From: SG8-30 sp964406445
GTDB lineage: Bacteria > Pseudomonadota > Gammaproteobacteria > Steroidobacterales > Steroidobacteraceae
Direction of reading: 5' to 3'
NCBI GenBank assembly: GCA_964406445.1
Contig: CAYORU010000001.1
Coordinates: 62,001 to 126,000 of the forward strand
DNA length: 64,000 nt
Shown: one piece after another, positions 14,823 through 23,584 of the stretch
Layout: each line of letters starts with the position of its first letter
How positions within the stretch are numbered: position 1 is the first letter of the stretch
Notes under the pieces: model-generated
Told to the model about the DNA's origin: nothing
What the model saw: only the letters and a program-made list of their open reading frames with translations
Databases searched by the model: none
Program-made: the position numbers and the translations under genes

Positions 14823-17216
14823 ATGCCCGCAGGCCGCAGCCGCACGAACCAGATTCCCGCCCGCCCGACCGACCAGGAGCTCGGGCTGATCGACGCCTAC
14901 TGGCGCGCCTGCAACTACCTCGGCGCGGGCATGATCTACCTGCGCGACAACCCGCTCTTGCGCGAGCCGCTCACGGCGGAGCACATCAAGCGGCGCCTGC
15001 TCGGGCACTGGGGCGCGAGCCCCGGGCTCGCCTTCATGTACGTGCACCTCAACCGCCTCATCCGGCGGCACGACCTCGACGCGATCTTCCTCGCCGGCCC
15101 CGGCCACGGCGCGCCGGGCGTGCTCGGGCCCGTGTATCTCGAGGGCACCTACGGCGAGATCTACCCGGAGAAGGGCGAGGGCGTCGAGGGCATGCGGAAC
15201 TTCTTCCGCGACTTCTCCTTCCCCGGCGGAGTCGGCAGCCACTGCACGCCCGAGACGCCGGGGTCCATCCACGAGGGCGGCGAGCTCGGCTACAGCGTCT
15301 CGCACGCCTTCGGCGCGGCCTTCGACAATCCCGACCTGCTGGTCGCCGTCGCGGTCGGCGACGGCGAGGCCGAGACCGGCCCGCTCGCCACCGCCTGGCA
15401 CTCCAACAAGTTCCTCAATCCCGCGCGGGACGGCGCGGTGCTGCCGATCCTTCACCTGAACGGCTACAAGATCAACAACCCGACGATCCTCTCCCGCATC
15501 CCGCACGAGGAGCTCGAGGCGCTGTTTTGCGGCTACGGCTGGTCGCCGCAGTTCGTCGAGGGCGACGACCCGATGACCATGCACCGGGAGATGGCCGCGA
15601 CGCTGGAGCGCTGCCTCGGCGAGATCCGCCGGATCCAGCAAGAGGCGCGCGGGGGCGGCGAGCCGGCGCGGCCGCGCTGGCCGATGATCGTGCTCAGGAG
15701 CCCCAAGGGCTGGACCGGCCCCGCGGAGGTCGACGGCCATCGCGTCGAGGGCTACTGGCGTGCCCACCAGGTGCCGCTCGCGAACGTCCGCGACAACCCC
15801 GCGCACCTCGCGATGCTCGAGGGCTGGCTCAAGAGTTACCGGCCCGAGGAGCTGTTCGACGACGCCGGCCGGCTGCGCGAGGAGCTGCGCGCGCTGGCGC
15901 CTGCGGGCGACCGCCGCATGAGCGCCAGCCCGCACGCCAACGGCGGCCGCCTGCGCCGCCCGCTGGTGCTGCCGGACTTCCGCGACTACGCCGTCACGGT
16001 CGACAAGCCGGGCGCGGTCGAGGCCGAGAACACGCGCCGGCTCGGCGAGTTCCTGCGCGACATCCTCAGGCGCAACGGCGACAACTTCCGCGTCTTCGGC
16101 CCGGACGAGACCACCTCGAACAAGCTCGACGCCGTCTATGAGGCGAGCCGCAAGACCTGGATGGGCGAGATGCTGCCCGTGGACGCCGACGGCGGGCTGC
16201 TCGCGCGCGACGGCCGGGTGATGGAGATGCTTTCCGAGCACACGCTCGAGGGCTGGCTGGAAGGCTACCTGCTGACGGGCCGGCACGGCTTCTTCTCGAC
16301 CTACGAGGCCTTCGTGCACGTGATCGACTCGATGTTCAACCAGCACGCGAAGTGGCTGGACATCTGCGAGGACATCCCGTGGCGCGCGCCGGTCTCCTCG
16401 CTCAACCTGCTGATCACCTCGACCGTCTGGCGCCAGGACCACAACGGCTTCACGCACCAGGATCCCGGCTTCCTCGACGTGGTGGTCAACAAGAGCCCGC
16501 GCGTGACCCGCATCTACCTGCCGCCCGACTCGAACTGCCTGCTCTCGGTCGCCGACCACTGCCTGCGCAGCACCAACGACATCAACGTGATCGTCTGCGA
16601 CAAGCAGAAGCACCTGCAGTACCTCGACATGGATGCGGCGATCCGCCACTGCACCAAGGGCATCGGCCTCTGGGACTGGGCCAGCACCGACCAGGGCAGC
16701 GAGCCGGACGTGGTCATGGCCTCCTGCGGCGACATCGCCACGCAGGAGGCGCTGGCAGCCGTCGCGCTGCTGCGCGAGGACTTCCCGGAGCTGAAGATCC
16801 GCTTCGTGAACGTCGTGGACCTGTACAAGATGACGCCGGCGGGCGAGCACCCGCACGGGCTCTCGGATCGCGACTTCGACTCGCTGTTCACCACCGACAA
16901 GCCGATCATCTTCAATTTCCACGGCTACCCGTGGCTGATCCACCGGCTGAGCTACCGCCGCACCAACCACCGCAACCTGCACGTGCGCGGCTACAAGGAG
17001 AAGGGGAACATCAATACGCCGCTCGAGCTCGCCATCCGCAACGAGGTGGACCGCTTCAGCCTCGCCATCGACGTGATCGACCGGGTGCCGCGGCTGCAGG
17101 TCGCCGGCGCGCACGCCAAGGAGCGGCTGCGCAACCGCCAGCTCGACTGCCTGGCGCACGCCCACGAGTTCGGCGTGGACCGCGCCGAGGAGAACGGCTG
17201 GAAGTGGCGGGGGTGA
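14823..17216 (+). CDS. xfp: Xylulose-5-phosphate / fructose-6-phosphate phosphoketolase
   Basis: A 797-residue thiamine-diphosphate enzyme that cleaves xylulose-5-phosphate (and often fructose-6-phosphate) with phosphate to acetyl phosphate plus glyceraldehyde-3-phosphate or erythrose-4-phosphate. Full family length. AGPGHGAPG lies near residue 91, the SIHEGGELGYSVSHAFGA segment near 148, the ThDP motif begins at GDGEAETGP (179), and the C-terminal phosphoketolase domain contains VNVVDLYKMTP. The ATG at 14823 follows GGAGG by 6 nt. Transaldolase starts 4 nt after its stop, so the two form an operon routing sugar phosphates to acetyl phosphate. Confidence 0.96.
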   Translation: MPAGRSRTNQIPARPTDQELGLIDAYWRACNYLGAGMIYLRDNPLLREPLTAEHIKRRLLGHWGASPGLAFMYVHLNRLIRRHDLDAIFLAGPGHGAPGVLGPVYLEGTYGEIYPEKGEGVEGMRNFFRDFSFPGGVGSHCTPETPGSIHEGGELGYSVSHAFGAAFDNPDLLVAVAVGDGEAETGPLATAWHSNKFLNPARDGAVLPILHLNGYKINNPTILSRIPHEELEALFCGYGWSPQFVEGDDPMTMHREMAATLERCLGEIRRIQQEARGGGEPARPRWPMIVLRSPKGWTGPAEVDGHRVEGYWRAHQVPLANVRDNPAHLAMLEGWLKSYRPEELFDDAGRLREELRALAPAGDRRMSASPHANGGRLRRPLVLPDFRDYAVTVDKPGAVEAENTRRLGEFLRDILRRNGDNFRVFGPDETTSNKLDAVYEASRKTWMGEMLPVDADGGLLARDGRVMEMLSEHTLEGWLEGYLLTGRHGFFSTYEAFVHVIDSMFNQHAKWLDICEDIPWRAPVSSLNLLITSTVWRQDHNGFTHQDPGFLDVVVNKSPRVTRIYLPPDSNCLLSVADHCLRSTNDINVIVCDKQKHLQYLDMDAAIRHCTKGIGLWDWASTDQGSEPDVVMASCGDIATQEALAAVALLREDFPELKIRFVNVVDLYKMTPAGEHPHGLSDRDFDSLFTTDKPIIFNFHGYPWLIHRLSYRRTNHRNLHVRGYKEKGNINTPLELAIRNEVDRFSLAIDVIDRVPRLQVAGAHAKERLRNRQLDCLAHAHEFGVDRAEENGWKWRG

Positions 17217-17220
17217 GGCA

Positions 17221-18183
17221 ATGACCAGCCAGCTCGACTCCCTGGCCCGCTGGTCGGTGATCGTCGCCGACACCGGCGAGATCGAGGCCATCGAGAAGTT
17301 CAAGCCGCGCGACGCCACCACCAACCCGAGCCTGATCCTCAAGGCCGCGCAGGATTCGCGCTACCGCGCGCTCGTGGACTCGGCGATCGGGGAGACGGCA
17401 TCCGTGGCGGGGCGCGAGGCGCGCGCCGAGGCCCTGGTCGAGGCGCTCTACGTGGCCTTCGGCCGGCGCATCCTCGAGCGCATCCCCGGGCGCGTCTCCA
17501 CCGAGGTGGACGCCAGGCTGTCCTTCGACGGAGAAGGCACCGAGCGCAAGGCGCGCCGCCTGATCGAGCGCTACGAGGCCGCCGGCGTGCCGCGCTCGCG
17601 GGTCCTGATCAAGATCGCCAGCACCTGGGAGGGCATCCAGGCTGCCGCGCGCCTCGAGCGCGACGACATCCACTGCAACCTCACTTTGCTGTTCGGCTTC
17701 GGCCAGGCGGTCGCCTGCGCGGATGCCGGCGTCACCCTGATCTCGCCCTTCGTCGGCCGGATCTACGACTGGCACAAAGCGTCGCGCAAGCTCGACGACA
17801 TTCCGCGCGAGGACGACCCGGGTGTCGCCTCCGTGCGGCGCATCTACGCCTACTACAAGAAGTTCGGCTACCCGACCGAGGTGATGGGCGCGAGCTTCAG
17901 GAAGACCACGCAGATCCTCGACCTCGCCGGCTGCGACCTGCTGACCATCAGCCCGGAGCTGCTCGGCGAACTGCGCGAATCCGAGGGCGAGGTGAGCCGC
18001 CGCCTCGAGCCCCAGACCGCGCGCCTCGACCCGGTCGCCCGCCTGCCGCTCGACGAAGAGCGCTTCCGCTGGGAGCTGAACGAGGACGCCATGGCGACGG
18101 AGAAGCTGGCCGAGGGCATCCGCCGCTTCCACGCCGACGGCGTGAAGCTCGCGGAGTTCGCGCTGGGGCTCGCCGCCCGCTGA
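17221..18183 (+). CDS. tal: Transaldolase (TalB type)
   Basis: A 320-residue cytosolic transaldolase of normal length. The Schiff-base Lys is K131 in RVLIKIASTWEGI. The catalytic Asp lies in VADTGE (D17), and family blocks DATTNPSLIL and NLTLLFGFGQAVACADAG are present. It exchanges dihydroxyacetone units between fructose-6-phosphate and erythrose-4-phosphate, which would regenerate pentose/heptose phosphates for the phosphoketolase encoded 4 nt upstream. The very short gap implies co-transcription and probable translational coupling. Confidence 0.97.
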   Translation: MTSQLDSLARWSVIVADTGEIEAIEKFKPRDATTNPSLILKAAQDSRYRALVDSAIGETASVAGREARAEALVEALYVAFGRRILERIPGRVSTEVDARLSFDGEGTERKARRLIERYEAAGVPRSRVLIKIASTWEGIQAAARLERDDIHCNLTLLFGFGQAVACADAGVTLISPFVGRIYDWHKASRKLDDIPREDDPGVASVRRIYAYYKKFGYPTEVMGASFRKTTQILDLAGCDLLTISPELLGELRESEGEVSRRLEPQTARLDPVARLPLDEERFRWELNEDAMATEKLAEGIRRFHADGVKLAEFALGLAAR

Positions 18184-18212
18184 TCGGCGGCGCGGTGTCC
18201 CGCGGCGACGGC

Positions 18213-18797
18213 TCAACGAGGCTCGCGCATCACCCACCACAGCCCGCGCACGTTCGGGTGCCACCGGGGCAGCCGTGCGATCAGCGCCAGTTCCTCGAGC
18301 GTGGCGAGCAGGCCGACGGCGATGGCGGCATGGAACAGCCAGGACTGGAAACCCGCGACGAACAGCGTGCCGACGAACGCCGCGAGCAGCAGGCCGGCGG
18401 CCTTGGACAGGTAGGTGTGGAAGCTCGACAGGCGCCGGTAGCGCCACAGCGCCGCCGCGACCTCGACCACCCACGCAGCGCCGAGCACCGCGAGCAGCGC
18501 GCCCTGCTCGAGCACGAGGTCGGGATGGAACACCCAGACGCCGAAGCAGGCTGCGAGCAGCAGCAGCGCATCGCCGATGGAGTCGAGCTGCGCGCCGAGC
18601 CGCGATTCCGCGTCGAGTGCGCGGGCGAGCAGGCCGTCGGCGACGTCCGAGGCGATCGCGGCCACCAGCAGCCAGGTGAAGGCGCCGCGGGCGCCCTCCA
18701 GGGCGAGGAACACGAGCACCATCGAGGCGACGATGCGGCCGGCGCTCAGCGCGTTGGGGAGCTGGCGGAGCATGTCGCCAAGGCTACCGCGCCGCAT
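18213..18797 (-). CDS. CDP-alcohol phosphatidyltransferase family membrane protein
   Basis: A protein of 194 residues (186 if the ATG at 18773 is used) with about six membrane segments. It carries the family active-site pattern D-x2-DG-x2-AR-x8-G-x3-D-x3-D as SDVADGLLARALDAESRLGA followed by QLDSIGD. Such enzymes transfer a phosphoalcohol from CDP-diacylglycerol or another CDP-alcohol. The acceptor cannot be told. It starts about 30 nt after the extradiol dioxygenase stop and may be the last gene of that operon, or a separate gene. Confidence 0.85.
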   Translation of the reverse strand: MRRGSLGDMLRQLPNALSAGRIVASMVLVFLALEGARGAFTWLLVAAIASDVADGLLARALDAESRLGAQLDSIGDALLLLAACFGVWVFHPDLVLEQGALLAVLGAAWVVEVAAALWRYRRLSSFHTYLSKAAGLLLAAFVGTLFVAGFQSWLFHAAIAVGLLATLEELALIARLPRWHPNVRGLWWVMREPR

Positions 18798-18827
18798 CGC
18801 CGCGCGGTGGGGGAAGCCGACCGGGAA

Positions 18828-19610
18828 TCAGTCGAAACGCCAGGCGTCCATGGCGAGGGCGGCGCCCTCGACACCGGCGTACACCTGCCTCGCGCCTGCC
18901 CCCGGGCCGGCCGCGCCGAGCGCGACGAACAGCGGCAGGAAGTGCTCCTCGGTCGGGTGGGCGCGCACCGCGCCAGGCGCACGCTCGCGATAGCCGAGCA
19001 GCGCTTCGCGGTCCCCGGCGACGAGACGGCCGTCGAGCCAGCTGCGGAACTCCTGCACGTAGCCGAGCGGCGCGGCGTCGGCGCGCGCACGCGCCCAGTC
19101 CCCCAGGTTATGCGTCACGTGGCCCGAGCCGATGACCAGCACCCCTTCATGCCGAAGCGGCGCGAGCGCCTCGCCGAGGCGCAGGTGATGCAGCGTGCCG
19201 AGGGCCGGCTGCACCGCGAGCTGCACGACCGGCACGTCGGCAGCGGGATACATCCACCGAAGCGGCACCCAGGCGCCGTGATCCAGGCCGCGGCAGCCGT
19301 TCACCGCCGCGGTGAAGCCGGCCTCGCGCAGCAGCGTCGCGGCCTGCGCGGCGACGGCCGGCGCGCCGGGCGCGTCGTAGCGGATGCCGTACAGCTCCTG
19401 CGGAAATCCGCTGAAGTCGTGGATCGTCTGCGGGCGCTCGCCGCCCGTGAGCATCGGCAACGACGTTTCCCAGTGGGCCGACGCGACGAGGATCGCGCGC
19501 GGAGACGGCAGCGAGGCGGCGAGCGCCCGCCAGGATGCGCCCGCACCGCCGGGATCGACGGCATGCAGCGGCGAGCCGTGGGAGAGGAAGAGGCTGGGCA
19601 TTGCTGTCAT
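18828..19610 (-). CDS. Class III extradiol dioxygenase, DODA/YgiD type
   Basis: A 260-residue LigB-superfamily protein like 4,5-DOPA dioxygenase / YgiD. It opens catechol rings using Fe(II) or Zn(II). Conserved elements are SLFLSHGSPLHAVD (metal His), ASAHWETS, GLDHGAWVPLRWMYP (metal His), and VLVIGSGHVTHNL. The ATG at 19610 follows GGGGAG at good spacing; MPSLF at 19601 is an alternative. It lies downstream of DoxX and GST genes and divergent from a LysR regulator. This set recurs in proteobacteria and suggests handling of quinones or other aromatic electrophiles (inference). Confidence 0.9.
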   Translation of the reverse strand: MTAMPSLFLSHGSPLHAVDPGGAGASWRALAASLPSPRAILVASAHWETSLPMLTGGERPQTIHDFSGFPQELYGIRYDAPGAPAVAAQAATLLREAGFTAAVNGCRGLDHGAWVPLRWMYPAADVPVVQLAVQPALGTLHHLRLGEALAPLRHEGVLVIGSGHVTHNLGDWARARADAAPLGYVQEFRSWLDGRLVAGDREALLGYRERAPGAVRAHPTEEHFLPLFVALGAAGPGAGARQVYAGVEGAALAMDAWRFD

Positions 19611-19678
19611 GTCCTGCTCCCCGGCCCCACGCCGGCGCGTCGTGGGGAGACGTCGCCGGCGCGGGGCGGTTTCATCGA

Positions 19679-20284
19679 CTACTTGATCAGCCCCTCGGCC
19701 TTGAGCGTGGCCTGCACGGCGGGGCGGGCCGCGACCCGCCCCTTGAAGGCGATGAGCGCAGGCCAGGGCGACAGATCGATGCGGTGGTAGCCGGCCCAGC
19801 CGAGCATTACGAAGAGGTAGGCATCGGCGATGCTGAACTCGCTGCCGGTGAGGTAGGGCTGCCCCGAAAGCGTCGCCGCCACGAGACCAAATCGCCCGCC
19901 GAGCGCCCTGACCGCCGCGTCGCGCAGCTCGGCAGGATTCTTCGGGTTCCACAGCGGACCGAAGCCCTTGTGGATCTCCGTCGACACGAAGGCGAGCCAT
20001 TCCATCAGCCGCCAGCGTTCATCCGAGCCGAAGGCAGGCGCGAGCGACCCAGGCTTGCGATCGGCGACGTACTGCAGGATGACCTGCGTCTCGGCGAGGC
20101 GCGTGCCGTCATCGAGCTCGAGCAGCGGCACGTAGCCCCTGGGGTTGACCTTCCGGTAGTCCGATCCGTCGGGCAGGGTGTGCTTCGCGAGATCGACCGG
20201 CACCGCCTCGAAGGGAAGGCCGAGTTCGCGCAGGGCGATGTGGGGCGCCTGCGAGCAGGCGCCGGGAGCGTAGTAGAGTTTCAT
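19679..20284 (-). CDS. Glutathione S-transferase (beta-class-like)
   Basis: A 201-residue cytosolic GST. The N-terminal thioredoxin-like domain begins MKLYYAPGACSQAPHIALRE, with Cys10 and Ser11 in the position of the beta-class catalytic Cys. The cis-Pro segment is YVPLLELDDGTRLAETQVIL. The helical C-terminal domain contains the N-capping-box-like FSIADAYLFVML. It should conjugate or reduce electrophiles with glutathione. A good GGAGAAAGGA ribosome site precedes the ATG. It sits between DoxX (30 nt) and the extradiol dioxygenase (68 nt). Confidence 0.93.
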   Translation of the reverse strand: MKLYYAPGACSQAPHIALRELGLPFEAVPVDLAKHTLPDGSDYRKVNPRGYVPLLELDDGTRLAETQVILQYVADRKPGSLAPAFGSDERWRLMEWLAFVSTEIHKGFGPLWNPKNPAELRDAAVRALGGRFGLVAATLSGQPYLTGSEFSIADAYLFVMLGWAGYHRIDLSPWPALIAFKGRVAARPAVQATLKAEGLIK

Positions 20285-20314
20285 GATTCCTTTCTCCGTG
20301 AAGTCGGTCGGCGA

Positions 20315-20758
20315 TCACGCGGCCTCGGCCACGGGCTGGCGGCTTTCGGCGCGCTCGAGCCGCTTCAGGGCGAAGGCCCCGTCGCCGATGAGGTACTGCA
20401 CGACGGCGGCGAGCGTCAGGAACGCCGGGTACTCCCAGCCGCCGTTCGGCGCCGAGAACACCCAGCCGGAGCCCCAGTGCGCCCAGGTGGCGCCGATGAG
20501 GATCGGCACCAGCGCGAGCGCGACCTGCCGGGCGTAGACGCCGAGCACCAGCATCGCGCCGCCGACCAGCTCGGCCGCGAAGGTGACGTAGCCGAGGAAG
20601 GGCGGCAGGCCGAGCGAACCGAAGAACTGCGCGGTGCCGGGCAGCGTGAAGACGAAGAGCTTGAGCAGCGCGTGGGCGATGAACATCACGCCGAGACCGA
20701 GGCGCAGGAGCAGGGCGCCCTGGTCGATGCGGCGAAGGGTGGCGGGGTCGTGGGTCAT
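20315..20758 (-). CDS. DoxX-family membrane protein
   Basis: A 147-residue protein with four hydrophobic helices. Typical DoxX features are RLGLGVMFIAHALLKLF, FFGSLGLPPFLGYVTFAAEL and GAMLVLGVYAR. The family is linked to redox-active membrane functions, and in some cases to quinone or thiol stress, without a proven reaction here. The ATG at 20758 has GGAGAA upstream; an in-frame extension to 20914 would run through the regulatory region. It is the first gene of the DoxX-GST-dioxygenase unit, 137 bp from the divergent LysR gene. Confidence 0.87.
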   Translation of the reverse strand: MTHDPATLRRIDQGALLLRLGLGVMFIAHALLKLFVFTLPGTAQFFGSLGLPPFLGYVTFAAELVGGAMLVLGVYARQVALALVPILIGATWAHWGSGWVFSAPNGGWEYPAFLTLAAVVQYLIGDGAFALKRLERAESRQPVAEAA

Positions 20759-20864
20759 GGCAGGTTCTCCTCGTGGTCGGTGGGCGGATCCGGTGGTTCC
20801 GGGCTGCGAGTCGAGAGAGATCATCAACGGAGTCTTTCTCGGGATAAATACGCTTCCTGTGGAT

Positions 20865-20888
20865 TTATTGTCCCGATAATTGCAATAA
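20865..20888. promoter_or_regulatory. Inverted repeat in the LysR/DoxX divergent region
   Basis: TTATTG (20865-20870), 12 bases, then CAATAA (20883-20888): a perfect 6-bp inverted repeat in an AT-rich patch just before the LysR start codon at 20896. Size and place suit an autoregulatory LysR-type operator, which often governs both divergent promoters. Binding is inferred. Confidence 0.5.
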
Positions 20889-20895
20889 TCTGCCT

Positions 20896-21801
20896 GTGGA
20901 CCGGCTGGCCGCACTGCAGAGCTTCGCGCGGGTCGTCGAGAGCGGCAGCTTCGCGCGCGCCGCGGATCGGCTCTCCCTGTCCACCTCCGCGGTGTCGCGG
21001 CAGGTCGCCGACCTGGAGGCGCACCTCGACGTGCGTCTCCTGAATCGAACCACGCGACGGCTGTCGCTGACCGAGGCCGGGCAGGCCTTCTACGAACGCT
21101 GCGTGCAGCTGCTCGCGGACCTCGAGGAGGCCGAGGCCTCGGTACGGCCCGCGACCCTCGAGCCGAAGGGCACGCTGCGGCTCACCTGCGGGGTCACCTT
21201 CGGCGAGCGCTACCTCGCGCCCGCGCTCGCGGAGTTCGCCGCCAGGCACCCGGCGGTCGCCTTCGACCTCGACCTGTCGGACCGCGCGGTCGACCTCGTC
21301 GAGGAAGGCTTCGACCTGGCGGTCCGCATCGGCTCGATCGGCCCGCAGACGCTGGTCTCGCGCCGGCTCGGCACCACGGCGCTGGTCTGCTGCGCGTCGC
21401 CGGACTATCTCGCCCGCCGCGGCACGCCGCGCGCACCCGAGGAGCTCGCCCGCCACGACTGCCTCGCGTATACGCTCGCCTCGATGCCGCAGACCTGGAC
21501 CTTCTCGCAGCGGGACGGGACGCCACGGGCCGCCGAGCTCGCCGTCCGCCACCGCGCCAACAGCGGGCGCATGCTGGCCACGATGGCCGTGGCCGGCATG
21601 GGCATCGCCGTCGAGCCGGACTTCATCGTCGCGCCGGACATCCGCGCCGGGCGGCTCGTCCGCGTGCTCGACGAGTTCGAGCCGCCGCGCTCGCCGATCG
21701 CCGCGGTGTACCCGAGCCGGCGGCACTTGTCGGCGAAAGTCCGCTCGCTGGTGGACTTCCTCGCGGCGCGCTACGCCGAGCGGGCGGAGTGGGCGCTGTG
21801 A
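20896..21801 (+). CDS. LysR-family transcriptional regulator
   Basis: A 301-residue LTTR. The N-terminal winged helix is MDRLAALQSFARVVESGSFA followed by LSLSTSAVSRQVADLEAHL and the LNRTTRRLSLTEAG wing. The C-terminal periplasmic-binding-like effector domain begins with KGTLRLTCG. The start is GTG at 20896, which gives the canonical N-terminus. It is divergent from the DoxX-GST-dioxygenase operon and probably controls it, most likely in response to an aromatic or quinone ligand (inference). Its stop overlaps the rhombosortase GTG (GTGA). Confidence 0.93.
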   Translation: MDRLAALQSFARVVESGSFARAADRLSLSTSAVSRQVADLEAHLDVRLLNRTTRRLSLTEAGQAFYERCVQLLADLEEAEASVRPATLEPKGTLRLTCGVTFGERYLAPALAEFAARHPAVAFDLDLSDRAVDLVEEGFDLAVRIGSIGPQTLVSRRLGTTALVCCASPDYLARRGTPRAPEELARHDCLAYTLASMPQTWTFSQRDGTPRAAELAVRHRANSGRMLATMAVAGMGIAVEPDFIVAPDIRAGRLVRVLDEFEPPRSPIAAVYPSRRHLSAKVRSLVDFLAARYAERAEWAL

Positions 21802-22385
21802 GCGCCGCCGTCCGCGCGTGGCTGCTGCCCGGCGCGCTCGCGGCGCTGACCCTTCTCGCGATGCTGCCGGGCGGTTTCGAGGCGCTGCGGTACGAACGGG
21901 CGCTGCTGCCCGCCGAGCCCTGGCGGCTGGTCACCGCGCACCTCGTCCACCTCGGCTGGACGCACCTCGCGCTCAACCTCGCCGCCCTCGCCGCCGTCTG
22001 GGCGCTGTTCGGCGACCGGCTGCGACCCGGCGCGTGGCTCGGCGCGCTCGGTTTCTCGGCGCTGGCCGTGGGGGCCGGCCTGTGGCTCGGCGATCCTGGC
22101 CTCGAGTGGTACGCGGGCCTGTCCGGCGTGCTGCACGCGATGTTCGTCGTAGGCGCGGTGGCGGGCCTTCGGCAGTCGCCGCTGTTCCACGGGCTGCTGC
22201 TCGCCGGCGCCCTCGCGAAGGTCGGCTGGGAGCAGGCGGCCGGGCCCGGCCTCGGCACGGCGCCGCTCATCGGCGGCGCCATCATCGTGGACGCGCATCT
22301 GTACGGGGCCATCGCCGGCATCGCGCTCGCGCCGCTCGCCTGGCGCGGCGCCCGGCCGGGGCGGCCGTCCGCGACCCGGGGTTGA
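21798..22385 (+). CDS. rrtA: Rhombosortase (rhomboid-family intramembrane serine protease)
   Basis: A 195-residue protein with about six membrane helices. WRLVTAHLVHLGWTHLALN matches the rhomboid HxxxN region. GLSGVLHA places the catalytic Ser at S109, and VDAHLYGAIAG the catalytic His at H167. The GxSGxLH form and small size indicate the rhombosortase branch, which cleaves GlyGly-CTERM tails of secreted proteins so that they can be attached to the cell surface. It starts at a GTG that overlaps the LysR stop. No GlyGly-CTERM protein was seen in this window, so its substrates are elsewhere. Confidence 0.85.
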   Translation: MSAAVRAWLLPGALAALTLLAMLPGGFEALRYERALLPAEPWRLVTAHLVHLGWTHLALNLAALAAVWALFGDRLRPGAWLGALGFSALAVGAGLWLGDPGLEWYAGLSGVLHAMFVVGAVAGLRQSPLFHGLLLAGALAKVGWEQAAGPGLGTAPLIGGAIIVDAHLYGAIAGIALAPLAWRGARPGRPSATRG

Positions 22386-22450
22386 GCGGCGGGGAATTCC
22401 TTGTCGCTTTTTCGGTGGGGTCGCCCGGTGGCCGGTGCTAACTTTCGCCC

Positions 22451-23500
22451 ATGCAGACCCTGCCCCCGCCCGCCGAGATGCGACGCGCCTTCCTCGCGGG
22501 CGACGAGAGCTACGACGGCGTGTTCTTCACCGGCGTGCGCACCACCGGCATCTTCTGCCGGCCGTCCTGCAGCGCGCGCAAGCCGCGGCCCGAGAACGTG
22601 GAGTTCTTCGCCACGCCGCGCGAGGCGATGTTCTCGGGCTACCGGCCCTGCAAGCGCTGCCGGCCGCTCGAGGCGGACGGCCGTCCGCCGGCCTGGGTCG
22701 GGCGGCTGCTGGCGCGCATGGAGGCCGAACCGGCGACGCGCCTGCGCGCGGCGGACCTGCGCGAACTCGGCGTCGATCCGGCGCGCGCCCGCCGCTGGTT
22801 CATCAGGCACTACGGCATGACGTTCCAGGCCTTCTGCCGCGCGCGACGTCTCGCGCAGGCATTCCGTTCCATCAAGGAGGGCAGTCCCGTGACCGATGCA
22901 GCGATGGAGTCCGGCTTCGAGTCGGAGAGCGGCTTCCGCACGGCCTTCGCGCGCGTCTTCGGCGCGTCGCCGCGCGAGGCTGCGGGCGGCGACCCGATCC
23001 TGCTGGACTGGGTGGCCTCGCCGGTCGGCCCGCTCGTGATCGGCGCCACCGGCGCGGGCCTGTGCCTGCTGGAGTTCAGCGACCGCCGCATGCTCGAGAC
23101 CCAGCTCGACACTCTCGCCCGCCGCTTCGCCGCGCCGCTGGTGCCGGGCCGCAACCGCTGGATCGACGCGGCGCGTGAGCAGCTGGCCGAGTACTTCGAC
23201 GTCAGGCGCAGCGCCTTCGACCTGCCGCTCGAGATCCGCGGCACGCCGTTCCAGGAGCGCGTATGGCGCGCGCTGCTCGAGATTCCCTACGGCGCGACCT
23301 GGTCCTACCGCGACCTCGCCGCGCGCATCGGCGCGCCCGCCGCGACCCGCGCGGTCGGCACCGCCAACGGCCGCAACCGGCTCGCCATCGTGATCCCCTG
23401 CCATCGCGTCGTGAACGCCGACGGCAAGCTCGGCGGCTACGGCGGCGGCGCCTGGCGCAAGCAGCACCTGCTCGACCTGGAGCGCCGCGGCCGTAGCTAG
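22451..23500 (+). CDS. ada: Ada-type DNA methylation damage response protein
   Basis: A 349-residue fusion with the full Ada order. The N-terminal zinc domain has C36, C40, C67 and C70 (GIFCRPSCSARK and RPCKRCRPL); in E. coli the first of these is the methyl-phosphotriester acceptor. An AraC-type HTH (residues about 85-178) follows, then an O6-methylguanine-DNA methyltransferase domain with acceptor C317 in IPCHRV. It directly repairs alkylated DNA and, when methylated, activates transcription. It stands 65 bp after rhombosortase and may be separately transcribed. An AlkB homologue lies 1 kb downstream. Confidence 0.95.
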   Translation: MQTLPPPAEMRRAFLAGDESYDGVFFTGVRTTGIFCRPSCSARKPRPENVEFFATPREAMFSGYRPCKRCRPLEADGRPPAWVGRLLARMEAEPATRLRAADLRELGVDPARARRWFIRHYGMTFQAFCRARRLAQAFRSIKEGSPVTDAAMESGFESESGFRTAFARVFGASPREAAGGDPILLDWVASPVGPLVIGATGAGLCLLEFSDRRMLETQLDTLARRFAAPLVPGRNRWIDAAREQLAEYFDVRRSAFDLPLEIRGTPFQERVWRALLEIPYGATWSYRDLAARIGAPAATRAVGTANGRNRLAIVIPCHRVVNADGKLGGYGGGAWRKQHLLDLERRGRS

Positions 23501-23584
23501 TCGCCGCAATCTCCTGACGGTTTCGCGGCTGCCGGCCGCAACCCCATCGTGCTATCCCTGTCGCCACGGACGGGAGGCAGGACC

